This document shows positions 54,297-63,602 of a stretch of 64,000 nt of DNA, one piece after another. Within the stretch, counting starts at the first letter, position 1, and each line of letters begins with the position of its first letter. The translations under genes and the position numbers were made by a program. Location of the stretch: the NCBI GenBank assembly GCA_964413535.1, contig CAYPTB010000007.1:1-64000 (forward strand), written 5' to 3'. The notes under the pieces are model-generated. The model had not been told where the DNA came from. It saw only the letters and a program-made list of their open reading frames with translations, and made no database searches. Source of the DNA: CAYPTB01 sp964413535. GTDB taxonomy: Bacteria > Planctomycetota > UBA1135 > GCA-002686595.

Positions 54297-54877
54297 TCCT
54301 TGAGCACCATGTCGATCACGAGCACGGCGGCGACGATCAGGGCGCGCGCCGGATGTCCGCTCGGGACGCTCTCGTCGATCTGCAGCACGTAGTTGTCGGC
54401 GCTGGTGAAGAGCTCGCGGCCGATGCCGGCCCACTTCTTCGTCACCTTCGCGAAGGACTTCTGCTCGCTCTTGAACTCGAACTCCCAGCCCGTCCACTTG
54501 CCCTGCAGGCGGCACACCTGTCGGTCGTCGGCGTCCAGGACGTCGAACTTGCCGCCGATCGAGAAGAAGCGCTGCTGGAAGCCTCCGAGCAGCGCGCCGC
54601 CGCCGTCGTACACGTGCACCTTGGAGAGGAAGAACGACACGCCGCGCTGCACGCGCAGGACTTCGACGCCGTGCGCGTCCTTCACGCGGATGTCGAACGG
54701 GGTCATGCGCTTGTAGGCGGTGAAGCGCAGGACCTTGGCGAACGGTCCGAGGTGCGGCTCACGGCATTGGAGCAGGTGTTCGCCCGTGGGCTCGAAGAGG
54801 TCGAACTCGTTGGCGGCCTTGAAGAGCCCGACGTGCTCCTTGACGAAGTAAACGTTGCGATCGAGGGCGAGCGACAT
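54293..54877 (-). CDS. scramblase/LURP-one-like protein
   Basis: A 194-aa protein with the tubby-like beta-barrel pattern of phospholipid scramblase/LURP-one proteins: FTAYKRMTPFDIRVKDAHGVEVLRVQRG, SKVHVYDGGGALLGGFQQ, FDVLDADDRQVCRLQGKW and a C-terminal hydrophobic helix (ALIVAAVLVIDMVL), quoted in part. Bacterial members are thought to bind membranes; scramblase activity is unproven. Its TGA overlaps the GTG of the aldehyde dehydrogenase (54293-54296), so they are translationally coupled, an odd pairing. The start ATG 54877 is supported by length and by the conserved LDRNVYFVKEH opening. Confidence 0.72.
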   Translation of the reverse strand: MSLALDRNVYFVKEHVGLFKAANEFDLFEPTGEHLLQCREPHLGPFAKVLRFTAYKRMTPFDIRVKDAHGVEVLRVQRGVSFFLSKVHVYDGGGALLGGFQQRFFSIGGKFDVLDADDRQVCRLQGKWTGWEFEFKSEQKSFAKVTKKWAGIGRELFTSADNYVLQIDESVPSGHPARALIVAAVLVIDMVLKE

Positions 54878-54981
54878 GCGGGGAGACTACGGGCGCGCGC
54901 CGCGACTTGGAAGCCTGCGGGAAGACCTCGTTCGGGGGAGCGCGGCGCGAGCGCGTGGTGGGGACGAGCGTGAAGGAGATC

Positions 54982-56859
54982 TCAAGGCTCGTCGCCCGCG
55001 CCCGAAGCTCGCGCCGCCAGCGCGCTCCGAGCCGCTTCTGCATGTGCGCGCGCCAGCGCGGAATCGGGCTCCAAGCGCACGGCTTCGGTGAAGTGGCGCA
55101 GCGCCTCGGCGGGCTCGCCTTGCTCGAGCCGCGCGACGCCGAGGGCGTCGTGACCTTCGGCCCAGTTCGGGCGGAGCCGCACGGCCTCGGCCAGGTGCAA
55201 GGCGGCCTCGGCGAGGCGTCCCTGGCGGCGCAGCACCGCACCGAGGTCGTGGTGCGCGGTGGCGGAGGACGGCGCGAGGCGAACGGCTTCGGCGAGGCAC
55301 GGGAGGGCTTCCGCGAGCTTGCCCTGACCCATCAAGGCGTTTCCGAGCTTGACGTGTGCTTCGAACAGCGTGGGCAACAGACGGATCGCTTCGCGGTAGT
55401 GCAAGAGCGCCTGGTCGACGCGGCCTTCACGTTCGAGCGCGTACCCGACGCCCACCTGGCCCTGGGCGTAGCTCGGCTCGATGCGCGCCGCTTCGAAGAA
55501 GTGCGGCCGCGCCATGGAGAAGCGTCCTTGCTCCGTCAAGGCCGCGGCGAGGTGGTAATGGGCGAACCAGTTCTCCTCGGTGACGGCCACGGCGCGTTCG
55601 AAGAGCGTGATGCTGTCGCGCCAGGAGCGCGTCAGGTTCCAGGAAACGCCCGCCAGCGCCGCGAGGACGAGCCCCGACGACCAGGCGACGACGGCGGGCT
55701 TGCGGCGCGTCCACACGAGCTCGCCCGCGCCCCACGCGACCATCAGCGCGATGCCGACGAGCGGGACGTAGGTGTAGCGATCCGCGCGCGCCTGCAGGCC
55801 GACCTGCACCAGGCCGATCACGGGCAAGAGCGAGACGAGGTACCACAGCCAACCGACGATCAGGTGGGGGGCGCGGCGTCGCGCGCGGAACGCGAGGGCG
55901 GTGACGAGCACGAGCACGAGGAGCGCGAGCGCGACGCGCCAGGTCGGCGGCACGACCTGGGGATAGAACGCGCTCAGGCCCGCGGGCCAGAAGGCGTCGC
56001 GGAGGTAATCGACCAAGGAGACGAGCGCGTTGGCGACCCGCCGCGCGAGCGGCAAGCGCTCGAGCGTGACGACCGCGCCCGATTGCCTTTGGGCGACGAA
56101 CGTGACGGCGCCGAAGGCGGCGGCGAGGGCGAAGAGCGGGAGCTTCTCGCGCACGAGACGGCGCAGCGCCCGGCCGAAGGGTCGCTCGGAGCCCGCGCCG
56201 AAGCGCCCGAGCGGCCAGAAGTCCAGGCACAGCATCAAGAGCGGGAACGTGACGAGCATCGGCTTCGAGAGCAAACCCAGGGTCAGCGTGAGCAGGACGG
56301 CGGCGTAGCGCAGCCTGGACGGCGAACGTACGTGTCGCACGTACGCGCCGAGCGCGAGCCAGCCGAAGAGCGTGCAGAGGACGTCCTTGCGCTCCGAGAT
56401 CCAGGCGACCGACTCGACGTGCAGGGGATGGAGCGCGAAGAGCGCGGCGACGGCGGCGCTCCGCCAGAGCGCGCCCGTCATGTAACGCAAGAGCCACAAC
56501 AGGAGGATGCTGTTCAGCGCGTGCAGCACGACGTTGGTGAGATGGTGGAGGCCGGGCTCGAGCCCGAACAGCGAGCAGTCGAGCATGTGCGACATCGACG
56601 TCAGGGGGTGCCAGTTCCCGACGTGGAAGTGGGTGAGGGCCCAAGCGATGCCGGCCGGCGAGAGCCCCCGGCTCACCATCGGATTCTGCGACACGTACTC
56701 GACGTCGTCGTAGTAGCTCAGGAAGCGGAACGTCCGGACCTGGCCGTAGACGGCGAAGATCGAGAGCGCGAGGAGCGCGCTCAGCGCGAGGGCGCGCAGC
56801 GTCCCACGGCGGCGATCGGCTTCCTCGGAGGTCGGAGACCGTGGTGATCGCTCGTCCAT
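54982..56859 (-). CDS. TMTC-like multi-pass membrane protein with TPR repeats
   Basis: A 625-aa protein from ATG 56859 (an upstream TTG at 56880 is possible). About ten hydrophobic helices occupy residues 25-400. The first loop carries LSYYDDVEYVSQNPMVSRGL, with the DD pair found at this place in GT-C glycosyltransferases, and NWHPLTSMSHMLDCSLFG; both are typical of TMTC-type proteins. Six or so TPRs follow (RIEPSYAQGQVGVGYALEREG, RLAPSSATAHHDLGAVLRRQG, RLRPNWAEGHDALGVARLEQG). Eukaryotic TMTCs are O-mannosyltransferases; bacterial homologues are untested. It could glycosylate exported proteins, of which this window has many. It lies alone on the minus strand. Confidence 0.75.
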   Translation of the reverse strand: MDERSPRSPTSEEADRRRGTLRALALSALLALSIFAVYGQVRTFRFLSYYDDVEYVSQNPMVSRGLSPAGIAWALTHFHVGNWHPLTSMSHMLDCSLFGLEPGLHHLTNVVLHALNSILLLWLLRYMTGALWRSAAVAALFALHPLHVESVAWISERKDVLCTLFGWLALGAYVRHVRSPSRLRYAAVLLTLTLGLLSKPMLVTFPLLMLCLDFWPLGRFGAGSERPFGRALRRLVREKLPLFALAAAFGAVTFVAQRQSGAVVTLERLPLARRVANALVSLVDYLRDAFWPAGLSAFYPQVVPPTWRVALALLVLVLVTALAFRARRRAPHLIVGWLWYLVSLLPVIGLVQVGLQARADRYTYVPLVGIALMVAWGAGELVWTRRKPAVVAWSSGLVLAALAGVSWNLTRSWRDSITLFERAVAVTEENWFAHYHLAAALTEQGRFSMARPHFFEAARIEPSYAQGQVGVGYALEREGRVDQALLHYREAIRLLPTLFEAHVKLGNALMGQGKLAEALPCLAEAVRLAPSSATAHHDLGAVLRRQGRLAEAALHLAEAVRLRPNWAEGHDALGVARLEQGEPAEALRHFTEAVRLEPDSALARAHAEAARSALAARASGAGDEP

Positions 56860-56934
56860 GGTCCCGTCGGCCCCGGACAATCTAACCGGACGAGCGCGGT
56901 GTTCGGATCGCGCGGCGCTCCACGCGCGAGGGCG

Positions 56935-58194
56935 TCAGCCGCTCTGCGGATCGAGCGGGTCGTCGCAGCCGTCGTCGGCCGGACTCGCGTCGAGGCCGCG
57001 GGTCGCGAGGAGGAGTCCGGCGCAGGCGAAGAGCGCCAGGCCCGCGAGCGCCGGCGCGAGCGCGAGGGCGCGCGGCACGAGGCCCATGCTCGCTTCGCCG
57101 AGCGCGGTGGGGAGGTCGCAGCCGGGGAGGAACGGCGTCGCGCGACCGAGGCTCCAGGCGGGTAGGGCGAGCGCGAGGGCGAGGGCCAGCGCGGCGCTCG
57201 GGCGCATCCACGCTCCGAAGCCCTGCGCGAGCGCAGTCCACGCGCCGAGGAACAACGCCGCGCGCAGGAAGAGCTCGGCGGACGCGCGACGCGCGTTCGC
57301 GGACGGATCGAGCAGCGCGAGTGAATCGGGCGACAGGATTACCGCGCAGCCCGGCCCGAGTCGCTCGAGCGTGAGCACGACGTCCTCCGAGGCCGCGCGC
57401 GGGAGCGCGACGTCGATCGTCATGCGCCCGTGTACGAGCGCTTCGCTCTCGCTCGACTGGTCCCCGCGCGCGCAGCGAAAGCGCACGCGCGCGGCCGGGC
57501 CCGAGCCCGGCGCGGTGGCGAGCGTGAGGCGCAGGAGGCGGCCGGGCGCGAGCTCGCCCGCGGGATCCGACACGCTCCAGGCCGCGCGCTCGTCTCCCTC
57601 GACGAGCAGCGCGCGCGGTGCGGGGACTTGGCGCAGCACGCGCGGCGCGCTCGCCGCTTCGCCCGCGGCGACCTCCGCCACGAGCGCGACGCCCGCGGCG
57701 AGCGCGGCGGCGCCCGCCCAACTGCCGAGCCAGGCCGACGTCGCGATCGCGGCGCGCGAGAGGGGGCGCGTGCCGAGCCACAGCCGGTCCCCGGCTCGCC
57801 AGCGCCGGCCGAAGGCGGCCGAGGCGAAGAGCGCGGCGGGCAGCGCGCACAGACCGAGCCCCGTCCACGCGTCCGCGCGGCGCGTGGCGGCGAGCCGCTC
57901 CGCGGACGTCGGCCCGACGAGCGCCAGATCGCTCGGCCCGCCGCCGAACGCGAAGAGGCAAGCGAGGGGAACGGCGATCACGAACAGCGCGGGCGTGAGC
58001 ACGCGCCGCACGGCGAGGAGCACGAGCCCGAAGTGCGCGGGGCGCGGAAGCCGGCGTTCCGTCGAGCTCGGAACGCTCGAGTGTGCGGCGTGCGAATCGT
58101 CTCGCGCGCGTGCGGCGTGCGAATGCTCTCTCGCGTCTCCGTCGTCCGAATGTTCTCTCGCGCCTTCGGCGCTGGGGGGCCCGCCGCCGCTCAT
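56935..58194 (-). CDS. ABC transporter permease-like membrane protein
   Basis: A 419-aa protein translated from an ATG overlapping the ATPase stop (ATGA at 58194-58191), so coupled to it. The first 50 residues are a low-complexity His/Asp/Ser/Ala stretch with repeated AREHS-like units. About six hydrophobic helices follow: ALFVIAVPLACLFAF, LGLCALPAALFASAAFG, WLGSWAGAAALAAGVALVAEV, ALFLGAWTALAQGFG, ALALALALALPAW and ALAGLALFACAGLLLA. Between helices 3 and 4 there is an extracellular beta domain of about 130 residues. The pattern fits ABC-2-type permeases of natural-product or membrane-stress exporters; the cargo is unknown. Confidence 0.7.
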   Translation of the reverse strand: MSGGGPPSAEGAREHSDDGDAREHSHAARARDDSHAAHSSVPSSTERRLPRPAHFGLVLLAVRRVLTPALFVIAVPLACLFAFGGGPSDLALVGPTSAERLAATRRADAWTGLGLCALPAALFASAAFGRRWRAGDRLWLGTRPLSRAAIATSAWLGSWAGAAALAAGVALVAEVAAGEAASAPRVLRQVPAPRALLVEGDERAAWSVSDPAGELAPGRLLRLTLATAPGSGPAARVRFRCARGDQSSESEALVHGRMTIDVALPRAASEDVVLTLERLGPGCAVILSPDSLALLDPSANARRASAELFLRAALFLGAWTALAQGFGAWMRPSAALALALALALPAWSLGRATPFLPGCDLPTALGEASMGLVPRALALAPALAGLALFACAGLLLATRGLDASPADDGCDDPLDPQSG

Positions 58195-59036
58195 GGCGCG
58201 GGCTCCCGCGCGCGATAGAGGGCGACGAGGGCGCTCGTAGTCGGGCCGCGGGCGGTCACGCGGCCGCCGCGCGCTTCGATCCAGCGCTCGAGCTCCGCCA
58301 GCGCAGCTCCGTCGAGTCCCTCGACCTCGAGCCGCTGTGCGCCCAAGTCGCGGCCGAGCAGCGCGCCGCGCGTGAGCTTCCCGCCCACGAGCACCGCGAC
58401 CTCGTCCGTCCAGCGCGCGACGTCGTCCACGAGGTGCGAGGCGAGCACGATCGCCGTGCCGCGCGCGCGCGCCTCGCCGAGCAAGCCATCGAGCACCAGG
58501 TAGCCCTCTGCGTCGAGCCCGCTCGTCGGCTCGTCGAGCAGCACGAGCCGTGGGTCGTGCACGAACGCCTGCGCCAGCGCGAGGCGCCGCAGCATGCCGC
58601 GCGAGAAGGTTCCCAGACGCCCGCGCGCGTCCGCGAGTCCGACGCGCTCGAGCATGCGCTCGCTGGCCTCGCGCCCGGCGCGGCCGCGCAACCCCTGGAG
58701 GCTCGCGCACAGGCGCAGGAAGCGCGGCGCGCGCGCGTGGCGCGGGAACGGCGCGCCGTCGGGGACGAAGCCGACGCGCGCCATGGCGAGGACCGAGCGC
58801 GCGGGCCCGTCGAGGACGGCGATCGAGCCGGAGCTTTGGAGCTCGGCGCCCGCGGCGATGCGCAGGAGCGTGGACTTGCCCGAGCCGTTCGGACCGACGA
58901 GCCCGAGGCGCGCTCCGGCTGCGAGCTCGAGGTCGATGCCGGACAGGACGACGCGGCGCCGGCTCGAGAGTCCCACGCGGTAGTGCTTCGCGAGTCCGCG
59001 CAGGGAGAGGGCGATCGGACGCGGGTCGGTGCTCAC
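58191..59036 (-). CDS. ABC transporter ATP-binding protein
   Basis: A 281-aa ATPase from GTG 59036; an open frame extends further upstream to 59105, so the start is uncertain. Walker A GPNGSGKST (residues about 50-58), an atypical signature FSRGMLRRLALAQAF in place of LSGGQ, Walker B RLVLLDEPTSGLD, and switch His in LASHLVDD are present. The FSRGM form is common in ABC-2-type exporters of the CcmA/NatA kind. It forms an exporter with the membrane protein encoded immediately downstream. Confidence 0.88.
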   Translation of the reverse strand: MSTDPRPIALSLRGLAKHYRVGLSSRRRVVLSGIDLELAAGARLGLVGPNGSGKSTLLRIAAGAELQSSGSIAVLDGPARSVLAMARVGFVPDGAPFPRHARAPRFLRLCASLQGLRGRAGREASERMLERVGLADARGRLGTFSRGMLRRLALAQAFVHDPRLVLLDEPTSGLDAEGYLVLDGLLGEARARGTAIVLASHLVDDVARWTDEVAVLVGGKLTRGALLGRDLGAQRLEVEGLDGAALAELERWIEARGGRVTARGPTTSALVALYRAREPAP

Positions 59037-59124
59037 GGGCGCGGCACGCGCGTTTCCGCGCGCAGTCGAGCCTGGCAAGATAGAGGAAGGCCGGCCGGCG
59101 AGCACAGGCGCGGCGGCTCCCCCA

Positions 59125-59436
59125 TTGAAGTGGCCTCGTTTCTTTCGACGACGTGCGGCTCCAGCGGAGCTCGTGCTCTACACCCGCGCGGGCTGCCACC
59201 TGTGCGAGGAGATGAAGGCCGAGATCGCACGCGCGCCGTCGGCGCGGGGGCTCGTGCTGCGCGAGGTGGACATCGCCCTCGATCCGGAGCTGCTCGAGCG
59301 CTTCGGCCGCTCGATCCCGGTGCTCGCGATCGACGGGCGGCCGGCGTTCAAAGGACGCCTCGCGGCCCGCGACCTCGAGCGGCGCCTCGCCCGGCCCGAG
59401 CCGCCGGAGCGGGGTGCATCGGGGAGCGGCACCTGA
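59125..59436 (+). CDS. glutaredoxin-like thioredoxin-fold protein
   Basis: About 103 aa if TTG 59125 is used (MKWPRFFRRR...); upstream in-frame starts overlap the divergent ABC gene. The core is a glutaredoxin-like (DUF836-type) fold: ELVLYTRAGCHLCEEMKAEI with the CxxC pair CHLC, then LREVDIALDPELLERFGRSIPVLAIDGR with the cis-Pro loop. Members act as thiol-disulfide carriers, often in small cytoplasmic proteins of unclear target. The stop overlaps the ATG of the FHA gene (TGATG at 59434-59438), so the two are coupled. Confidence 0.75.
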   Translation: MKWPRFFRRRAAPAELVLYTRAGCHLCEEMKAEIARAPSARGLVLREVDIALDPELLERFGRSIPVLAIDGRPAFKGRLAARDLERRLARPEPPERGASGSGT

Positions 59437-60080
59437 TGGCGCGCGTCTGGGTGGTCGCGGGCGCGGGCGTCGGCCGCTCGTTCGAGCCCTTCGACGGCGC
59501 GCGCGTCGGCCGCGGGGAGGACTCCGACCTCGTGCTGCCCGAGGCGTCGGTCAGCCGCCGCCACGCGGTGTTCGAGCGCGACGGCGAGCGCTGGGTGCTC
59601 GTCGACGCGGGCTCGCGCAACGGGATCCGCGTCGCCGAGCAGCGCGTCGAGCGGCGCGTGCTGGAGGACGGCGACCTGCTCACGCTCGGGAAGGTGGTGC
59701 TGCGCTTCCGTCTCGCGGACGCGCCGTCGTCGCCCGCCGAAGGTGCGCGTTCCGCGCGCGGCGACCCGAACGGTGAACGCGGAGAACGGCGACCGCGCGC
59801 GAGGACCGACGACGCCGCGACCCTGCCCGTCGTGACGCGCGCGGAACGCGCGGAGCTCGACCGGCGCGCGCGCGCTCCCGCGCCGGCGAGCGCGGACTCG
59901 CGCCCGAAGCGCCGCGGCGAGGTCTTGGCGGAGCTCGAGGGCGAGGGCGGCTTCTTCTCCGGCGACCTCGCGCAACGCCCGGGTTGGATGCGCTGGAGCC
60001 TCTACCTCCTCGCGCTCGCGGTCGCCGTCGCGGCTTTCGTCGGAGCCTTCCGGCTCGTGCAATTCCTCAGAGAGGCCTAG
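59436..60080 (+). CDS. FHA-domain membrane protein
   Basis: A 214-aa protein with an N-terminal forkhead-associated domain at residues about 20-95: GARVGRGEDSDLVLPEASVSRRHAVFERDG, then VDAGSRNGIRV and LEDGDLLTLGKVVLRF, quoted in parts. The GR, SRRH and N (SRNG) residues that bind phosphothreonine are all present. A linker of about 85 Arg/Ala/Glu-rich residues and one C-terminal helix (LYLLALAVAVAAFVGAF) anchor it, so the FHA domain faces the cytoplasm. It is a likely reader of Ser/Thr kinase phosphorylation. It is coupled to the glutaredoxin-like gene. Confidence 0.85.
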   Translation: MARVWVVAGAGVGRSFEPFDGARVGRGEDSDLVLPEASVSRRHAVFERDGERWVLVDAGSRNGIRVAEQRVERRVLEDGDLLTLGKVVLRFRLADAPSSPAEGARSARGDPNGERGERRPRARTDDAATLPVVTRAERAELDRRARAPAPASADSRPKRRGEVLAELEGEGGFFSGDLAQRPGWMRWSLYLLALAVAVAAFVGAFRLVQFLREA

Positions 60081-60234
60081 AGGAGGAGCGGCCGCGTGCG
60101 TGACCCGACCCGTTCGCTCCCGGTAAGGTCGGAGTCGACGTGAGGCGCTCCCGACGCTTCGAACTAGGATTCACGCGCGGATCCGGCCGATGACAGGCTC
60201 CATCCCCACGCTCGAGGCCGCTAGGAAGGCATCC

Positions 60235-62388
60235 ATGAAAGCATCCCGGACGAACGCACCCCGGAACCCCCTCCGCTCCACTCCCCGGTTCTGGCGCCCG
60301 GCGCTCGTCCTCTTCCTGCTCGCGCCGGCGCTCGCCGCCGCACGGCAAGTCGCCGCGAGCGAGGACCTCGCGCCCGCGCCCGGCCAGGCGAAGGTCCTGC
60401 GCGAGGCCGTGTCGCTGCTCGGGCGGAACCACTACCGAAAGGTCTCGATCGACGACGGCTTCTCGCGTCAGGTGCTGGAGCGCTACCTCGAGGTGCTCGA
60501 CCCGCTGCGCTCGTTCTTCCTCGCCTCCGACGTCGCGGAGTTCGAGCGTTCCTACGGCGCCGCGCTCGACGAGGCCGTCCAGAAGAGCGACCTCGCCCCG
60601 GCCTTCGCGATCTACCGACGCTACCGCGAGCGCCTGGAGGAAGCGCTGCGCTTCCAGCTCCAGCAGGTCGAGCGCGGCCTGGACGAGCTCGAGCTCGACG
60701 GGAACGAGACCCTCGAGCTCGACCGGCGGGACGCGCCCTGGCCCGCGGACCGGCGCGCGGCCGAGGAGCTGTGGCGCAAGCGCTTCGTCGACGACGTGCT
60801 GCGCCTGCGCCTCGCGGACGGGGACGACGCGGCGATCGCGGAGACGCTCGCAGAGCGTTACGAAGGCGTGCTCGCGCGCGCGCGCCAGACGAAGAGCGAG
60901 GACGTGCTCTCGCTCTTCGCCAACTCGGTCACCTACGTCTACGACCCGCACACGGTCTACTTCGCTCCGCGCCTGGCCGAGGACTTCGACATCGCCATGT
61001 CGCTCTCCTTCGAGGGCATCGGCGCGCTGCTCGGCAGCGACGGCGTGTACGCCCGCGTCGAGCGGCTGATCCCCGGCGGCCCGGCCGAGCTCTCGGGCGA
61101 GCTCGAGCCGCTCGACCGCATCCGTGCGGTCGGTCAGGAGGAGCGCGAGTTCGTGGACGTCGTCGGGTGGAGGATCGACGACGTCGTCCAGCTCATCCGC
61201 GGGCCGAAGGGCACGCGCGTGCGTCTCTCGATCCTGCGCGGCGAGGGCGACGCGCGGCCGCGCACGATCGAGCTCGTGCGCGATCAGGTGAAGCTCGAGG
61301 AGCAGGCGGCGAGGAAGGAGCTCTTGACGCTCGAGCAGGACGGCCGGAGCGCGCGGGTCGGCGTCATCGAGCTCCCCGCGTTCTACGAGGACTTCGCGGG
61401 CGCGCGCCGCGGCGATCCCGAGCACAAGAGCTCGACGCGCGACGTCGTGAAGCTCCTGAGCGAGCTCCTCGCGGACGGCGCGGAGGGCATCGTGCTCGAC
61501 CTGCGCCGCAACGGCGGCGGATCGCTCGAGGAGGCCGTGAACCTGACCGGGCTCTTCATCGGTCCCAAGCCGGTCGTGCAGGTCAAGGACGCCGCGGGCA
61601 AGGTCGTGGTGCTCGCGAGCTCCGCGGAGCGCATGTACGACGGCCCGCTGGTCGTCATGGTCGACCGCATCAGTGCGTCGGCGTCGGAGATCGTGGCCGG
61701 CGCGCTCCAGGACTACGGCCGCGCACTCGTCGTCGGAAGCCGCACCTTCGGCAAGGGAACGGTGCAGAACGCGGTGCGCATCGGCGGCGCGCAGCTCAAC
61801 CTGACCCAGGCCAAGTTCTACCGCGTGTCCGGCGCGAGCACGCAGCTCCACGGCGTGGCGCCCGACCTCGCCCTGCCGGATCCGTTCGACGAGGAGCTGA
61901 TCGGCGAGAGCACGGAACGCACCGCGCTGCCCTACGACCGCATCGCGCCGGCGCGCTTCACGCCCGACACCGCGCTGGCGCGGGCGCTGGGCGAGCTCGC
62001 GCGGCTCCACGCGGAGCGCGCGGCGAGCGATCCGGACTTCGTGTCGGTGGTGGAGCGCGTGCGCTTCCAGGACGAGTCCCGCGACGTGCACGACCTGCCG
62101 CTGAACGAAGCTCTGCGCCGCGCCCAACTCGACGAGAGCAGCGCGCGTCTGCTCGCGATCGAGAACGCGCGCCGCCGCGCCCACGGCCAGGATCCGCTCG
62201 CCGACCTCGCCGAGCTGGCCGAGCTCGACGCCGAGAGCGAGGACGAGCTCGATCCCCTGGTCGAGGAAGCCGCGCGCATCGCCCTCGACCTGGGCCGCCT
62301 CGTACGCTCCCCTTCTTTCGCCGCCGATCACCCCGCCGACGGATCCCGCCTCGTCCCTCCCGGCTCCTCCGCCTCGAACGACGAGTAG
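60235..62388 (+). CDS. prc: Prc/Tsp-type C-terminal processing protease
   Basis: A 717-aa periplasmic serine protease of family S41. I chose ATG 60235 (AGGAAGG upstream) over 60190. The signal peptide is residues about 20-40. An N-terminal helical domain typical of tail-specific proteases (NHYRKVSIDDGFSRQVLERYL) leads to a PDZ domain (FEGIGALL...GGPAELSGELEPLDRI...). The S41 core has DLRRNGGGSLEEAV, the catalytic Ser482 in ISASASE, Asp493 and Lys507 in FGKGTVQ, spaced exactly as Ser430, Asp441 and Lys455 of E. coli Prc. The C-terminal 200 residues are helical and acidic. It degrades or trims envelope proteins. Confidence 0.9.
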   Translation: MKASRTNAPRNPLRSTPRFWRPALVLFLLAPALAAARQVAASEDLAPAPGQAKVLREAVSLLGRNHYRKVSIDDGFSRQVLERYLEVLDPLRSFFLASDVAEFERSYGAALDEAVQKSDLAPAFAIYRRYRERLEEALRFQLQQVERGLDELELDGNETLELDRRDAPWPADRRAAEELWRKRFVDDVLRLRLADGDDAAIAETLAERYEGVLARARQTKSEDVLSLFANSVTYVYDPHTVYFAPRLAEDFDIAMSLSFEGIGALLGSDGVYARVERLIPGGPAELSGELEPLDRIRAVGQEEREFVDVVGWRIDDVVQLIRGPKGTRVRLSILRGEGDARPRTIELVRDQVKLEEQAARKELLTLEQDGRSARVGVIELPAFYEDFAGARRGDPEHKSSTRDVVKLLSELLADGAEGIVLDLRRNGGGSLEEAVNLTGLFIGPKPVVQVKDAAGKVVVLASSAERMYDGPLVVMVDRISASASEIVAGALQDYGRALVVGSRTFGKGTVQNAVRIGGAQLNLTQAKFYRVSGASTQLHGVAPDLALPDPFDEELIGESTERTALPYDRIAPARFTPDTALARALGELARLHAERAASDPDFVSVVERVRFQDESRDVHDLPLNEALRRAQLDESSARLLAIENARRRAHGQDPLADLAELAELDAESEDELDPLVEEAARIALDLGRLVRSPSFAADHPADGSRLVPPGSSASNDE

Positions 62389-62516
62389 ACCCGCTTCCCA
62401 ACTGCAAGGTGGGCGACTGATCGAGGGGGCCCGCCTAGGCGAGGCGATTAAGACGAGCGCGCGCTCTAATGGGCGGCATCAAGGGGTGTCCGGAACTCCG
62501 AAGCCATCGAGGGGCC

Positions 62517-63533
62517 ATGCTGAAACTGGACCCAACGTCCAAAACACTCGCCGCAGTTGCGCCAGCCACGCTCGTACAAGCGAAGATCCTCGAACGAGTT
62601 CATCTGCAGGCTGCAATCCTCCGCTCTTGGGATTCGTTCTGCGGTGAGCTCGGACTCGAGGAGCTGTTTCTCGTCGGAGCAGAGATCGTCCCGCACGAGT
62701 CCTGCAATGTTCGCATCGACATTCTTGCTCTCGGTCGAGACGGAAAACCTGTCGTCTTCGAGCTCAAGCGACATCACGAACGCCTTCAGCTACTCCAGGC
62801 TCTTTCCTACGCAGCGATGGTGGCTCGTTGGGACGCGCAGCGGTTTCTTCGAGAACTCGGGACTCGGGATGACGGGGAGACCGATGAACTGCGGTCGCTA
62901 TTGAACGACGAGTCGTTTCAGTTGAGCGATCCCCAGGTGATCTTGATCGCCGAAGCCTTCGACCCTGAGGTGATTCTCGCAGCCGATTGGCTCTCGCAGT
63001 TTGGCGTTCCAATCTCGGCATTCGCGGTCTCCGCGATCGAGCACCGCGGCGACACCCTCATCTCGATCGATCAGAGATTCCCACTTGCAGGAATCGACGA
63101 CGTATATGTTCGACGGTCTTCACGAGCCGTGTCAGGCGAAGAGGTCGAGGGCTGGGAGGATGTCCTCGGCGATATTCAGTTCCCGTTCGCTCGCCGCGCA
63201 GTCGGCGTATTCCGGCGTCGCATCGAGGGGAGTCCCCGTCGACGTTCGTTCCCTTCGATCTATGCCAGTTCGCCGCTCGGCCGAATGGGTATCGCGTTTC
63301 GCCGACAGTACCTGAAGGTGTATACGAGAGACCGATCGCCTGAAGCCGAGAAGCTGCTTCGAGATCGTCTCGGACACGAAATCGATATTAGTCCGTGGGG
63401 ATCCGAAACGACCAAGAACTCAGGCTTCACGTTCAAAATCGAGACGGAAGCGCAGTTCGATCAATTCTTGCGAGCCGTTGGCGACGACGCAGCCAAGAGA
63501 ATCGATGGATCCAAGGATTCGCTCCACGAGTGA
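62517..63533 (+). CDS. NucS-like/PD-(D/E)XK nuclease family protein
   Basis: A 338-aa protein; ATG 62517 (GAGGGG upstream) was chosen over ATG 62469. Residues about 15-125 resemble the RecB-like nuclease of NucS/DUF91 proteins: the conserved lead-in (VQAKILERVHLQ), then RIDILALGRDGKPVVFELKR with the D...ExK active-site set (Asp, Glu, Lys), and a Gln-rich helix (LQLLQALSYAAMVARWDAQ). The remaining 200 residues lack a known motif. Codon use is much less GC-biased than on both sides, and it has no operon partners, so recent acquisition is likely. A defence or repair role is possible but unproven. Confidence 0.65.
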   Translation: MLKLDPTSKTLAAVAPATLVQAKILERVHLQAAILRSWDSFCGELGLEELFLVGAEIVPHESCNVRIDILALGRDGKPVVFELKRHHERLQLLQALSYAAMVARWDAQRFLRELGTRDDGETDELRSLLNDESFQLSDPQVILIAEAFDPEVILAADWLSQFGVPISAFAVSAIEHRGDTLISIDQRFPLAGIDDVYVRRSSRAVSGEEVEGWEDVLGDIQFPFARRAVGVFRRRIEGSPRRRSFPSIYASSPLGRMGIAFRRQYLKVYTRDRSPEAEKLLRDRLGHEIDISPWGSETTKNSGFTFKIETEAQFDQFLRAVGDDAAKRIDGSKDSLHE

Positions 63534-63602
63534 TCCTTGATTCGCAACCAAAGACGACGAAGCAGCGGAGTTCCAGTCGTGCGAAGCGGATTCTCGTGAA
63601 CC

